DNA of 7,692 nucleotides, taken from Fimbriimonadaceae bacterium. GTDB taxonomy: Bacteria > Armatimonadota > Fimbriimonadia > Fimbriimonadales > Fimbriimonadaceae. Positions 1 through 6,418 of the stretch are shown piece by piece; positions within the stretch are counted from its first letter, which is position 1, and every line of letters starts with the position of its first letter. Location: assembly GCA_025451715.1 (NCBI GenBank), contig JANWJY010000005.1, positions 1-7,692 on the forward strand. The letters are read 5' to 3'. A program made the translations under genes and the position numbers. A model generated the notes under the pieces. The model was not told the DNA's origin, did not search any database, and saw nothing but the letters and a program-made list of their open reading frames with translations.

Positions 1-1
1 G

Positions 2-997
2 GGCGGACAGTTCTGGTCCGTGTACGTCAGCGCGAGCCTCCCCGGCCCAGAAGCGGTCAAGCAGACCCTCAACCAGATCGAGCTGGTCCACCGCATGATC
101 GAGACCTACCCCGACGTCTTCGAAGCCGCGTACACGGCCGACGACGTCGAGCGAGCGTTCAAGAACGGAAAAGTCGCATCGATGTTCGGCATGGAGGGCG
201 GACACTCGATCGACAACTCTCTGGAAACGCTGCGCGCGATGTACCGCGCAGGCGCACGGTACATGACCCTCACGCACAACCGCAACACGCCGTGGGCAGA
301 CTCCTGCACCGACACTCCCGCACACGGCGGTCTCACGGAGTTTGGCGAACAGGTCGTGCTCGAGATGAACCGGCTCGGAATGCTCGTCGACCTCAGTCAC
401 GTCGCGCCAGACACGATGCGCGACGCGCTGCGCGTCACCCGCGCGCCGCTCATCTACTCCCACTCCGGCAGCGGCGGCATCTGCAACCATCCGCGCAACG
501 TCCCCGACGACGTGCTCCCGCTCGTCAAGGCGAACGGCGGCGTCATCATGGTCGTCGTGCTCGACTCGTTCACCTCGCAACAGGTCTATGACCACGAAAA
601 GACCCGAGCGGCCACGCAAACTCGGCTCGGCGCAGAGTCACAACAGTTCAAAGACTGGGACGCCGCCAATCCCCAGCCTAACGCCTACTTGCAGCAAGTC
701 GCCGACCACATCGACCACATTAAGAACAAGATCGGCGTTGACCACATTGGGATCGGAGCGGACTTCGATGGCGGCGGCGGTGTCGTCGGCCTCGAGGACG
801 TCTCCAAATACCCGAACCTCACCGCTGAGCTTCTCCGCCGCGGTTACACCGAACAAGACATCGCCAAGATCCTCGGCCTCAACGTCCTGCGCGTCATGCG
901 CGGCGCCGAACGCACCGCCTGGGTCATGAAGCGCGAGATAATGGGCACGCCTCCTTTTGAGATTCGGAGCGGGGCTCTTAGCCCGCAGAAGAATTGA
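2..997 (+). CDS. Membrane dipeptidase family (peptidase M19) zinc dipeptidase, 5' truncated by window edge
   Basis: The reading frame is open from base 2 (GGQFWSVYVS...) to a TGA at 995-997, so the N-terminus lies outside the window; the GTG at 20 is internal, not a start. The family hydrolyses dipeptides, including D-residue dipeptides, with a binuclear zinc site. Counting from the GTG codon, visible family residues are the bridging Glu59 in FGMEGG, His127 in DLSHV and His148 in YSHSG. The 21-residue spacing of these two matches His198/His219 of human renal dipeptidase. Arg159 in HPRNVPDD corresponds to Arg230, and Asp248 in GIGADFDG to Asp288. The first metal motif HxD must be upstream, so roughly 70 residues are missing. 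The protein ends with the usual ILGLNVLRVM helix plus a short tail. Whether it is secreted cannot be judged without the N-terminus. Family assignment is firm; the substrate is unknown. Confidence 0.93.
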   Translation, partial: GGQFWSVYVSASLPGPEAVKQTLNQIELVHRMIETYPDVFEAAYTADDVERAFKNGKVASMFGMEGGHSIDNSLETLRAMYRAGARYMTLTHNRNTPWADSCTDTPAHGGLTEFGEQVVLEMNRLGMLVDLSHVAPDTMRDALRVTRAPLIYSHSGSGGICNHPRNVPDDVLPLVKANGGVIMVVVLDSFTSQQVYDHEKTRAATQTRLGAESQQFKDWDAANPQPNAYLQQVADHIDHIKNKIGVDHIGIGADFDGGGGVVGLEDVSKYPNLTAELLRRGYTEQDIAKILGLNVLRVMRGAERTAWVMKREIMGTPPFEIRSGALSPQKN

Positions 998-1086
998 GCA
1001 AGCGCCGGGTGCCCCAGTCTGGCCGCACCAACCCCCACACAAACGTCATCTAGTTACCGGCGGCAGACCGGGAAACAACACTGAGC

Positions 1087-1320
1087 ATGAATACCAGAGT
1101 CCGACGCATCTTCCTCGGCGTGTTTCTCATCATCACGCCACCCGCGCTCGTGCTCGTCTCCGCCGCGCTCTCCGTCGCTCAGGAACGCCACGTCCGCGAG
1201 GGCCGCGCCGAACCCGCACCCTACTGGGACGTCCTCTTCCCGCTTGCCCTCATCGCCTGCTTCATCGCCATCCCCGCCGGCGTCTACGTGATCTTCAAAG
1301 CGCTTCGCGATGCGACTTAG
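1087..1320 (+). CDS. Small two-helix membrane protein, function unknown
   Basis: This 77-residue protein has a basic N-terminus (NTRVRR), a hydrophobic helix at about residues 8-30, a charged loop (QERHVREGRAEPAP) at 32-46, and a second hydrophobic helix at about 49-71 followed by a short basic tail. The positive-inside rule suggests both ends are cytoplasmic and the loop is outside. Third codon positions are strongly G/C, like the neighbouring conserved genes, which supports real coding. No Shine-Dalgarno sequence is visible before the ATG. It lies 89 bases after the dipeptidase and 12 bases before the next small membrane gene, so it may be co-transcribed with either. I do not recognise a family. 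Confidence 0.7.
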   Translation: MNTRVRRIFLGVFLIITPPALVLVSAALSVAQERHVREGRAEPAPYWDVLFPLALIACFIAIPAGVYVIFKALRDAT

Positions 1321-1332
1321 ATATTGAACTCG

Positions 1333-1593
1333 ATGGACGAACGACACGATCCAGAGAACAACAGGGAAAGCGATTGGTCGAAACCGCCGGAACCAATACA
1401 ACCGGCCAAACTTCCATCTTCCTCGAGGCGGGGCAAATTGGGATTTGCTCTTATTGCCATCTCTGTCGTAACTCTGTTTGGGCCAATTCTCGTTGGAGTA
1501 AGAGGCTACGAGTTCGCTTCCATCTTTGTTAGCATGACTCTGTTAATCGTTGGAACCCTTCTCATGAGGGCGCGTTCGAGCGTTGATCGCTGA
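1333..1593 (+). CDS. Small two-helix membrane protein with proline-rich N-terminus, function unknown
   Basis: From the ATG at 1333 this is an 86-residue protein. It has a polar, charged and proline-rich N-terminal segment (about residues 1-35, including KPPEPIQPAK), then hydrophobic helices at about 36-55 and 61-79, and an Arg-containing tail. A TTG at 1324 in the same frame would add three residues, but nothing favours it. Codon choice is mixed (ctt, att, gtt, gga, cca, aaa are common) and overall GC is near 50%, visibly lower than in the flanking genes. This suggests a recently acquired or weakly expressed gene, or less likely chance coding. Coding support rests on the two clean hydrophobic segments and the tandem position 12 bases after another two-helix protein. 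It ends 9 bases before the convergent esterase gene. No family recognised. Confidence 0.55.
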   Translation: MDERHDPENNRESDWSKPPEPIQPAKLPSSSRRGKLGFALIAISVVTLFGPILVGVRGYEFASIFVSMTLLIVGTLLMRARSSVDR

Positions 1594-1602
1594 ACCCGAA
1601 CC

Positions 1603-2355
1603 CTACTTCATCACCGACTTGAAGAACCCCACGACCTTCTCTCCCGCGTTCCGCGGCGGAGAGTGACCGCCCTCGTATTCCCACACCCAAACCGGCTGCT
1701 TTCCAGAATAGACCTTGACCCCGTCCTCGCGCACAATCGGAGTAGCCGAACACGAGTTCTTCTTGATCACCGCGTCCGAGAAGATCCGCATCCCACGGAT
1801 CCCCACGAGCTCGTCCGAAACTCCCGCGACCACGAACGCCGGCTCAACCGGAGCCTCGCGGTACCAGAGCCCGCCGGGCGCGCACGCCCCCGCGAACGCC
1901 GCGACCTTCTCAGCGCGCTTCGCCTGCAGAACCCACGTCATCAGCGACCCGTTCGAGTGACCGGTAACAAAGGTCTTCGCAGGCGTCGCGCCGAACTCCT
2001 TCGCCGCCCACGCGACCATCGCATCGAAGAACTTGATGTCCCGGTCCTCGAGCTGCCCCGGCGCGCCCTGCCACCCTGACCGTGTCCCCTCTGGATCGGT
2101 GCGGCCCTTCCATCCCGGCAGGCCCTGCGGATACACCACTACCGCCTCCGGCCACGTCAGGTGGTAGCGCCACTGCACAGAAGCCTGCCGCGAGCCGCCG
2201 CCGTGCCCATGGAACATGAACACCACCGGCGGGTCCTTGACCTCCTTCACCGGTCGGAACACCAGCGCTGTCCGTGAGACGTCACCGACCTTGAACGTCA
2301 CGGTCTCCGACTTCTGCGCTTGGGAGAGCACAACGAGGGCGATGAGCGTCGTCAT
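1603..2355 (-). CDS. Secreted alpha/beta-hydrolase, PHB depolymerase/LpqC-type esterase
   Basis: From the ATG at 2355 the product has 250 residues. A short hydrophobic stretch at 2-12 (TTLIALVVLSQAQ) looks like a signal peptide, although it lacks a basic n-region. The core matches the poly(3-hydroxybutyrate) depolymerase-like esterase family: oxyanion-hole motif FHGHGG at 48-53, nucleophile elbow GHSNG at 132-136 with Ser134, likely acid Asp181 in VSDELV, and catalytic His231 in GGHSPP. Such enzymes cleave ester bonds in polyesters, acylated sugars or feruloylated polysaccharides; the substrate here is unknown. The open frame extends upstream to 2571 but that part is Arg-rich and overlaps the divergent gene, so it was left out. 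The start remains uncertain because no good ribosome binding site is seen (AGGG lies only 1 base from the ATG); a GTG six codons upstream at 2373 is an alternative. Confidence 0.85.
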   Translation of the reverse strand: MTTLIALVVLSQAQKSETVTFKVGDVSRTALVFRPVKEVKDPPVVFMFHGHGGGSRQASVQWRYHLTWPEAVVVYPQGLPGWKGRTDPEGTRSGWQGAPGQLEDRDIKFFDAMVAWAAKEFGATPAKTFVTGHSNGSLMTWVLQAKRAEKVAAFAGACAPGGLWYREAPVEPAFVVAGVSDELVGIRGMRIFSDAVIKKNSCSATPIVREDGVKVYSGKQPVWVWEYEGGHSPPRNAGEKVVGFFKSVMK

Positions 2356-2434
2356 GCCCTGCAAGGACGTGTCCACACCACCAAGGTTTTCCTGTCCCGA
2401 AGAAAAAGCTGGGCACGACCGGCGCGCAAGGCAA

Positions 2435-2440
2435 TAAAAT
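2435..2440 (+). promoter_or_regulatory. Candidate -10 element (TAAAAT) placed for leaderless start
   Basis: TAAAAT matches the TATAAT consensus at 5 of 6 positions and fits the TANNNT pattern. It ends six bases before the ATG at 2447, so a transcript would begin at or next to the start codon. There is no convincing -35 hexamer 16-18 bases upstream and no Shine-Dalgarno sequence, so the evidence is positional only. Confidence 0.4.
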
Positions 2441-2446
2441 CGAGCC

Positions 2447-3475
2447 ATGTCAGACAACGACGCTCGCCTCGCCCTCCTCGAAACCGAACTCGCCCGCCTG
2501 AAAGCGCAAAACAGTCGCAACCGAGCCCTTCTCCCGCTCGCACTCGTCGTTGCGACTGTCCCGTTCCTCATCGCCGGCTCCTCCTCTCAACAAGTAGTCA
2601 AGGCTGACCGCTTTGAGGTCACCAAGGACGGCAAGGTCGTCGCCGCGCTTGCCTCGGACGACGACGGGGGAACGCTCGACGTCTTCAACAAAGAGGGCAA
2701 GCTCGTCGCCCAGGTCATGACGAGCGTCGAGGGCCAGGGCCAGTTCAGCGTCTACAACAAAGCGGAGAACGAAGCCGCACGGCTGGTCGCGACTGACACG
2801 GGCCAAGGATCGCTCAGCCTCTACAACTCGCTGGACGAGAGAGTCATTTGGCTCGTTCCCGATACTGAAGGCGACGGACTCTTTCGGGTCAATAGTAAGG
2901 ACGGCAAGGACGCAGTGCTCATCGCGACCGGCGGCGACAACAATGCGTTGATCAACTTCTACAACAAAGAGGGAGAGTTGGCGGCCGCCTACGGCTCCAA
3001 TTCCACGGGGAACGGGTTTACGCACCTCTACAACAAAGCCGGCACAGAGACTATTTGGCTCGGCGCGAACAGCGACGGGCACGGACAGCTCGATATCATG
3101 GACACCGATGGCGTGCGCCGCGCGCTCCTCTACGTCGCTAGCGACAAGACTGGGCAGCTAGCCATGTACAACGCTGCAGGCAAGAACGTAGCGATGTTCG
3201 GCTCGACCTCATCAGGTGGCTATGCCAACTTCAAGAACAACTCCGAGCTCCGCGTCGCCTGGCTCGGTTCGGCCGAAAACGGCACCGGCCTCCTGGACGT
3301 CTACAACGCGAGCGGCAACAACGTCGCGTGGCTCGCGTCCGACACGAACGGGCGAGGACAGATAAGCGTCCGCGACCTCGACGGAAAGGACATGGGCGTA
3401 TTCACATGCGCCACGACCGGTGGCTTCATCACGCTCCGCAACCCCGACGGCTCCGTCCGCTGGAACTCACCGTAG
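2447..3475 (+). CDS. Membrane-anchored repeat protein, predicted beta-solenoid
   Basis: This 342-residue protein has three parts. Residues 4-21 form a short amphipathic helix with Leu heptad spacing (possible coiled coil). Residues 27-43 are a hydrophobic signal-anchor without an obvious cleavage site. Residues 53-342 consist of about 13 tandem 22-24-residue units with the loose pattern G-x-hydrophobic-x-hydrophobic-Y/F-N-x-x-G-x-x-V-A-W-L-x-S/A-D-x-x-G. Alternating hydrophobics with Gly/Asn turns suggest a beta-solenoid or stacked hairpins displayed outside the membrane. No catalytic motif, LPxTG or other sorting signal is visible. ATG 2447 is preferred because a -10-like TAAAAT ends six bases before it. 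The gene stands alone, divergent from the secreted esterase, and ends just before a strong stem-loop. I do not recognise a named family; binding or surface structure is a guess. Confidence 0.85.
   Translation: MSDNDARLALLETELARLKAQNSRNRALLPLALVVATVPFLIAGSSSQQVVKADRFEVTKDGKVVAALASDDDGGTLDVFNKEGKLVAQVMTSVEGQGQFSVYNKAENEAARLVATDTGQGSLSLYNSLDERVIWLVPDTEGDGLFRVNSKDGKDAVLIATGGDNNALINFYNKEGELAAAYGSNSTGNGFTHLYNKAGTETIWLGANSDGHGQLDIMDTDGVRRALLYVASDKTGQLAMYNAAGKNVAMFGSTSSGGYANFKNNSELRVAWLGSAENGTGLLDVYNASGNNVAWLASDTNGRGQISVRDLDGKDMGVFTCATTGGFITLRNPDGSVRWNSP
2603..3475 (+). repeat. In-frame tandem array of about 13 protein repeats (22-24 codons)
   Basis: Units begin at about residues 53, 75, 98, 121, 144, 166, 190, 213, 236, 258, 281, 304 and 326 of the 2447-3475 product. 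Recurrent cores are DVFNKEG, SVYNKA, SLYNS, NFYNKEG, HLYNKAG, AMYNAAG and DVYNASG, followed by short motifs such as VIWL, TIWL, VAWL. Units are diverged at the DNA level, apart from recurring tacaacaa-type segments, so this is an old protein repeat and not a recent DNA expansion. Confidence 0.85.
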
Positions 3476-3484
3476 AACAAAACT

Positions 3485-3520
3485 CCCCTCTCCGCGGATG
3501 TATGGTGCCGCGGAGAGGGG
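3485..3520 (-). terminator. Strong stem-loop, probable intrinsic terminator for the minus-strand VOC gene
   Basis: A perfect 13-bp inverted repeat (3485-3497 with 3508-3520, arm CCCCTCTCCGCGG) surrounds a 10-base loop. Read on the minus strand, the stem is followed by AGTTTTGTT, a short T-rich tract, which fits a rho-independent terminator 28 bases after the VOC stop at 3548. On the plus strand it is followed by TGGGGAAG, with no T tract. Termination of the convergent repeat-protein gene (stop at 3475) is therefore less certain, though the stem may act in both directions. Confidence 0.75.
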
Positions 3521-3547
3521 TGGGGAAGTCCAAATCCGAACATCCCC

Positions 3548-3973
3548 TCATTCCCTCAAGCTCTCGTCCGGCCACCAGTATTCGACAAGGTTGTTGTCAG
3601 GGTCATAGAAGTAGTACGAGACGCCCTTCATCCGCCCTTCCCACGTTTGCGGGCCGAGAACCTCCACGCCAAATTTGTCCGCATTTTCCAAGAACGCTTC
3701 GGGCGTCGCATCCTTGGCGCGGAGCGCGAAGTGCACAGGCCCGAAGCGTTCGCCTGCGGGCAACGGCGAGTGCTCTTCGAACAGGAGCGGCCCGCGCGTT
3801 ATCCCCAGCCATTGCGGGTGTTCGAGCGAAATCGTCGCGAACGAAGCCCACTCGTCGCTCGGCTCGCCGCGCGACTGCAACCCCACCACCGTCTCGTAAA
3901 ACCGCGCCGAAACCCTGACGTCCTTGACCACGAGAATGATCTCGTGCAGCCCGTCTGCTCCGCCGTGACTCAT
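3548..3973 (-). CDS. VOC superfamily (glyoxalase/bleomycin resistance fold) protein
   Basis: This is a 141-residue single-unit VOC protein with two beta-alpha-beta-beta-beta modules. Module one starts LHEIILVVKDVRVSARFYE and module two starts GPVHFALRAKD, ending DPDNNLVEYWWPD. Candidate metal ligands by family position are His10, His81 and Glu131, with a Glu in LLFEEH (residues 66-67) at the usual fourth position. Members include glyoxalase I, ring-cleaving dioxygenases and fosfomycin or bleomycin resistance proteins; sequence alone does not decide among them. The start was set at ATG 3973 because AAAGG (3989-3985) lies 11 bases upstream. A GTG at 3985 would add four residues but overlaps that binding site. 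The gene starts 19 bases after the oligopeptidase stop and is probably co-transcribed with it. A stem-loop terminator follows. Confidence 0.88.
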   Translation of the reverse strand: MSHGGADGLHEIILVVKDVRVSARFYETVVGLQSRGEPSDEWASFATISLEHPQWLGITRGPLLFEEHSPLPAGERFGPVHFALRAKDATPEAFLENADKFGVEVLGPQTWEGRMKGVSYYFYDPDNNLVEYWWPDESLRE

Positions 3974-3984
3974 GCTTAGACACA

Positions 3985-3989
3985 CCTTT
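3985..3989 (-). promoter_or_regulatory. Ribosome binding site (AAAGG) for the VOC gene
   Basis: On the minus strand AAAGGTG begins just after the upstream peptidase stop codon, with 11 bases between AAAGG and the ATG at 3973. It favours ATG 3973 over the in-frame GTG at 3985, which falls at the end of the site itself. Confidence 0.5.
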
Positions 3990-3992
3990 GCT

Positions 3993-5747
3993 TTATGACT
4001 TCGCTAACCCTTCGAACAATGCGATGTCCGCCTCGACCACGCGCAGTGACGCCGCCCAGAACTCCTTCTTGCGAGTATCGATCCCGAACCGGTCGGCCAA
4101 TGCCGCGGCGTCCGCTAGCCCAGTCGACGAAAGCAGATCGTCGTACCGTTCATGGAAACCGGCAGGCTCCGCTTCGTACACCGCATAAAGTCCGAGCGAG
4201 AACAACAGCCCGAACATGTAGGGATAGTTGTAGAATGGTCGCCACGCGTAGTAGTGCGGCTTCACCGACCACATGTACGGATGATACGTCGATAGCCCGT
4301 CCCCATAAGTCTCCGTCTGCGCGTCGGACATCAGACCGCAGAACTCGCGGGCGGAAAGCTCGCGCTCCGCGCGCCGCTCGTACACCCCGCGCTCGAACAA
4401 GTATCGCGAAGTGATGTCCACCGCCGTCTGGCACGCGCCTTGGATCGACGCCTCCAAGATCGCCAACTGCTCTTGGCCCGATGTTGCAGCGATCGCCCGG
4501 CGCTTGATCACAGTCTCGCAGAAGATTGACGCCGTCTCCGCCAATGTCATGGGCGTCTGCGACTGCAGCGCAGTCCGTTCGGCCAAACAGACGTTGTGGT
4601 ACGCGTGCCCGAGTTCGTGTGCCAATGTCGCGACCGAGCCGAACGCCTCCTTGTAGTTCATCAAAATGCGTGACTCGTCCAAGCGCGTGCCCATGCAGAA
4701 CGCCCCGTCCCTCTTCCCAGCCCGCGGAGACACGTCGATCCAGTTCTCAGCGAACGACCGCGCAGCCAGGTCGCCCATCTTGTCGCTGTACGCGCGGAAC
4801 CCCTCTTCGACGAACGCCTGCGCTTTCTCGTACGACCACCCGCCCTCTGCACCGACCGGCGCAAAGAGGTCGCTCCACGGCAAGGAACCAGGGTTCCCCA
4901 ACAGCCTGGACTTGGCCTTCAAGTACCGCCGGAAGACCGGGAAAGCGTCCCGCGAAGCCTCAAGCATCGCATCCAATGTCTCGCGGTCGATGTTCGTCGA
5001 GAAGATCGCTTCGTCCAAGACCGTGCCCCAACCCCGCTTCTTGGCGAGCAGGTTCGATTCGTACTTGATCGCGTTCATCGCAGCCGCGATCGGCAGCTCG
5101 TTAGAAGTCCACGCCGCAAGCTCCGCGTCATACGCCTCCCGGCGAACATCGGAGGAAGGGTCGAACGCCAAGTTTCGCACCGCCGCGATCGGCAATGACT
5201 CACCACGGAAAGAAACAGAGACTTGCGAAGTGAAGTTGCTGTACAGCCGAGACCAAGCCGACGTCCCCGCGTCGGAAAGGTCGGACGCCAACGCCTCTTC
5301 ATCAGGAGACATGAGGTGAGCACTGTACGTCTTCATGCGTTGCAACGCAAACTCGTGCTCAAGAGCAAGCTCCGACGACGCCAACAACGACGCCAGATCG
5401 ATGCGCCCGACCCACGCCGTCAGGCGCGTCCCCAGCTTGTTCATCAGGATCGCCACCGGCTGCATCTCGCTCTGCCGCGCCAACGCCGTCTCGTCCTTAG
5501 AATCGGTCGACACGAACGCGTGGATGTACGACCGCGCCAGCTTCGCCCGGTCGCTCAGAGCGTTGAACGCGCCCAAGACCTCCTCGAACCCTTCAGAAGA
5601 CTCTGTCTCCGCGTACCGGTCGAAAAGCGCCTCCAGCCGAAATGCCTCCGCCTTGATCGCGCTCATCTCGTTCGAAAACTCCTCCGACCCGATCCCAGGG
5701 AAGTAACACGACACGTCCCACTTCGGCATCTCAACGACAACGCTCAT
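3993..5747 (-). CDS. pepF: M3B family oligoendopeptidase F-like zinc metallopeptidase
   Basis: From the ATG at 5747 this is a 584-residue protein, close to the usual 560-620 of oligoendopeptidase F. These cytoplasmic enzymes cleave short peptides using one zinc. The motif HELGH at residues 377-381 (within LAHELGHAYH) supplies two His ligands and the catalytic Glu378. Glu404 in TLAETAS lies 23 residues after the second His and should be the third ligand. The C-terminal segment HYYAWRPFYNYPYMFGLLFSLG is the Tyr/His-rich substrate-binding signature of the M3B group. No signal peptide or membrane segment is seen. A GTG at 5798 would add 17 residues of non-family character and run into the intergenic promoter region, so it was not chosen. 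The downstream VOC gene probably shares the transcript. No clear ribosome binding site is visible. Confidence 0.92.
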   Translation of the reverse strand: MSVVVEMPKWDVSCYFPGIGSEEFSNEMSAIKAEAFRLEALFDRYAETESSEGFEEVLGAFNALSDRAKLARSYIHAFVSTDSKDETALARQSEMQPVAILMNKLGTRLTAWVGRIDLASLLASSELALEHEFALQRMKTYSAHLMSPDEEALASDLSDAGTSAWSRLYSNFTSQVSVSFRGESLPIAAVRNLAFDPSSDVRREAYDAELAAWTSNELPIAAAMNAIKYESNLLAKKRGWGTVLDEAIFSTNIDRETLDAMLEASRDAFPVFRRYLKAKSRLLGNPGSLPWSDLFAPVGAEGGWSYEKAQAFVEEGFRAYSDKMGDLAARSFAENWIDVSPRAGKRDGAFCMGTRLDESRILMNYKEAFGSVATLAHELGHAYHNVCLAERTALQSQTPMTLAETASIFCETVIKRRAIAATSGQEQLAILEASIQGACQTAVDITSRYLFERGVYERRAERELSAREFCGLMSDAQTETYGDGLSTYHPYMWSVKPHYYAWRPFYNYPYMFGLLFSLGLYAVYEAEPAGFHERYDDLLSSTGLADAAALADRFGIDTRKKEFWAASLRVVEADIALFEGLAKS

Positions 5748-5791
5748 GCCCCAATCATGCACGACCCGAGATGCCGTCCCACGGGTACCCC

Positions 5792-5819
5792 TTGACACTG
5801 GGGAAGGCCATCACATAAC
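5792..5819 (+). promoter_or_regulatory. Possible second, upstream sigma70-like promoter
   Basis: A perfect TTGACA at 5792-5797 is followed after 16 bases by CATAAC (5814-5819), a 4 of 6 match to TATAAT. It would start transcription near 5826, ahead of the Lrp gene and through the TCATTAG repeats. The weak -10 makes this much less secure than the promoter at 5873-5901. Confidence 0.3.
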
Positions 5820-5824
5820 TAAGA

Positions 5825-5904
5825 TCATTAGGTCATTAGCCTCAATCTGCGACCTTGATACAACGAAATAGTTTGACAAAAGCCAAACGAGCAAGTATCA
5901 TTAG
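5825..5904 (+). repeat. Three TCATTAG repeats in the Lrp-gene control region
   Basis: TCATTAG occurs at 5825-5831, 5833-5839 and 5898-5904. The first two are tandem with one base between them. The third overlaps the last four bases of the -10 hexamer of the promoter at 5873-5901. Copies one and three share the longer word ATCATTAG, followed by TCA after one and zero extra bases respectively, and lie 73 bases apart, close to seven helical turns. A role as operator half-sites for the adjacent Lrp/AsnC protein is an inference. Confidence 0.45.
5873..5901 (+). promoter_or_regulatory. Near-consensus sigma70 promoter of the Lrp operon, predicted leaderless
   Basis: TTGACA at 5873-5878 is a perfect -35 match. 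After exactly 17 bases comes TATCAT at 5896-5901, a 5 of 6 match to TATAAT. The usual start point about seven bases after the -10 falls at 5908-5909, the A of the Lrp ATG. There is no room for a Shine-Dalgarno sequence, so the mRNA should be leaderless. Confidence 0.75.
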
Positions 5905-5908
5905 TCAA

Positions 5909-6418
5909 ATGCCCGACAAGCAGGCTCGAGACCGACTCCTCAGCCCAGTCGGGCACCAACTGAAGCTCGATGAAGTCGACCTTGAGCTTCTTAGGCTCCT
6001 CCAGACCGACGGCCGCACGAGCAACGCCGAGCTCGCCCGCACCGTCAGCCTCTCACCCCCAAGCGTCCTTCAAAGGGTCAGAAAGCTCGAAGAGCAGGGC
6101 CTCATCCAGGAGTACGCGGCCGTGCTCGACCCGGAAAGGCTAGGGTTCTCCCTCACCGTCGTCGCAATGGTCAGCCTCGCCCTCCACCAGGACCAGCCGA
6201 TCGACAACTTCAGGAAGAAGGTCAAAGAGTTCCCCGAGGTCCTCGAGTGCCTCCACGTCAGCGGCGACTACGACTTCATGCTCCGGATCGTCGCAAAGGA
6301 CGTCCACGACTACGAGCGTTTCGTTAGCGAGAGGCTCAGCGCCATCAAGGGGATCGGTAAGATCCATAGTTGTTTCGTGCTGGGAGTGAACAAGCGCACG
6401 ACTGCACTGCCCATATGA
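5909..6418 (+). CDS. Lrp/AsnC family transcriptional regulator
   Basis: This 169-residue protein begins with an extra polar segment of about 18 residues. Then comes the AsnC-type winged helix-turn-helix (about residues 20-70: LDEVDLELLRLLQTDGR, NAELARTVSLSPPSVLQRVRKLEEQGLI). The RAM ligand-binding/oligomerisation domain follows at about 80-160, with its typical VSGDYDFMLRIVAKD motif. Such proteins form dimers to octamers, bind amino acids, bend DNA, and usually control their own gene and amino-acid metabolism genes. The ATG at 5909 was chosen over an in-frame TTG at 5855 because the promoter elements lie between them. The stop overlaps the next gene's ATG in the sequence ATGA, so regulator and acetyltransferase are translationally coupled. 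The effector is not predictable, but the downstream Cys/Met PLP enzyme makes a sulphur amino acid plausible. Confidence 0.92.
   Translation: MPDKQARDRLLSPVGHQLKLDEVDLELLRLLQTDGRTSNAELARTVSLSPPSVLQRVRKLEEQGLIQEYAAVLDPERLGFSLTVVAMVSLALHQDQPIDNFRKKVKEFPEVLECLHVSGDYDFMLRIVAKDVHDYERFVSERLSAIKGIGKIHSCFVLGVNKRTTALPI

Noticed and set aside
969..986. Hairpin GCGGGGCT / AGCCCGC near the end of the dipeptidase gene
   Set aside because: It lies inside the coding sequence, has a bulge and a 3-base loop, and no T tract follows.
1574..1595. Stem-loop (GTTC-AGCG / CGCT-GAAC with one bulge) between the convergent genes at 1593 and 1603
   Set aside because: The stem is short and bulged, overlaps the stop codon, and has no T tract on either side; not enough to call a terminator.
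2356..2571. N-terminal extension of the esterase frame to 2571
   Set aside because: It is Arg-rich shadow coding that overlaps the divergent repeat-protein gene and would place the hydrophobic signal segment internally.
5748..5798. GTG start at 5798 adding 17 residues to the oligopeptidase
   Set aside because: The extension has no family character. Typical PepF N-termini match the sequence from about MPKWDVSCYF, just after ATG 5747.
5855..5908. In-frame TTG start that would add 18 residues to the Lrp regulator
   Set aside because: The added stretch contains the complete -35 and -10 hexamers of a near-consensus promoter, and Lrp homology begins only well after ATG 5909.
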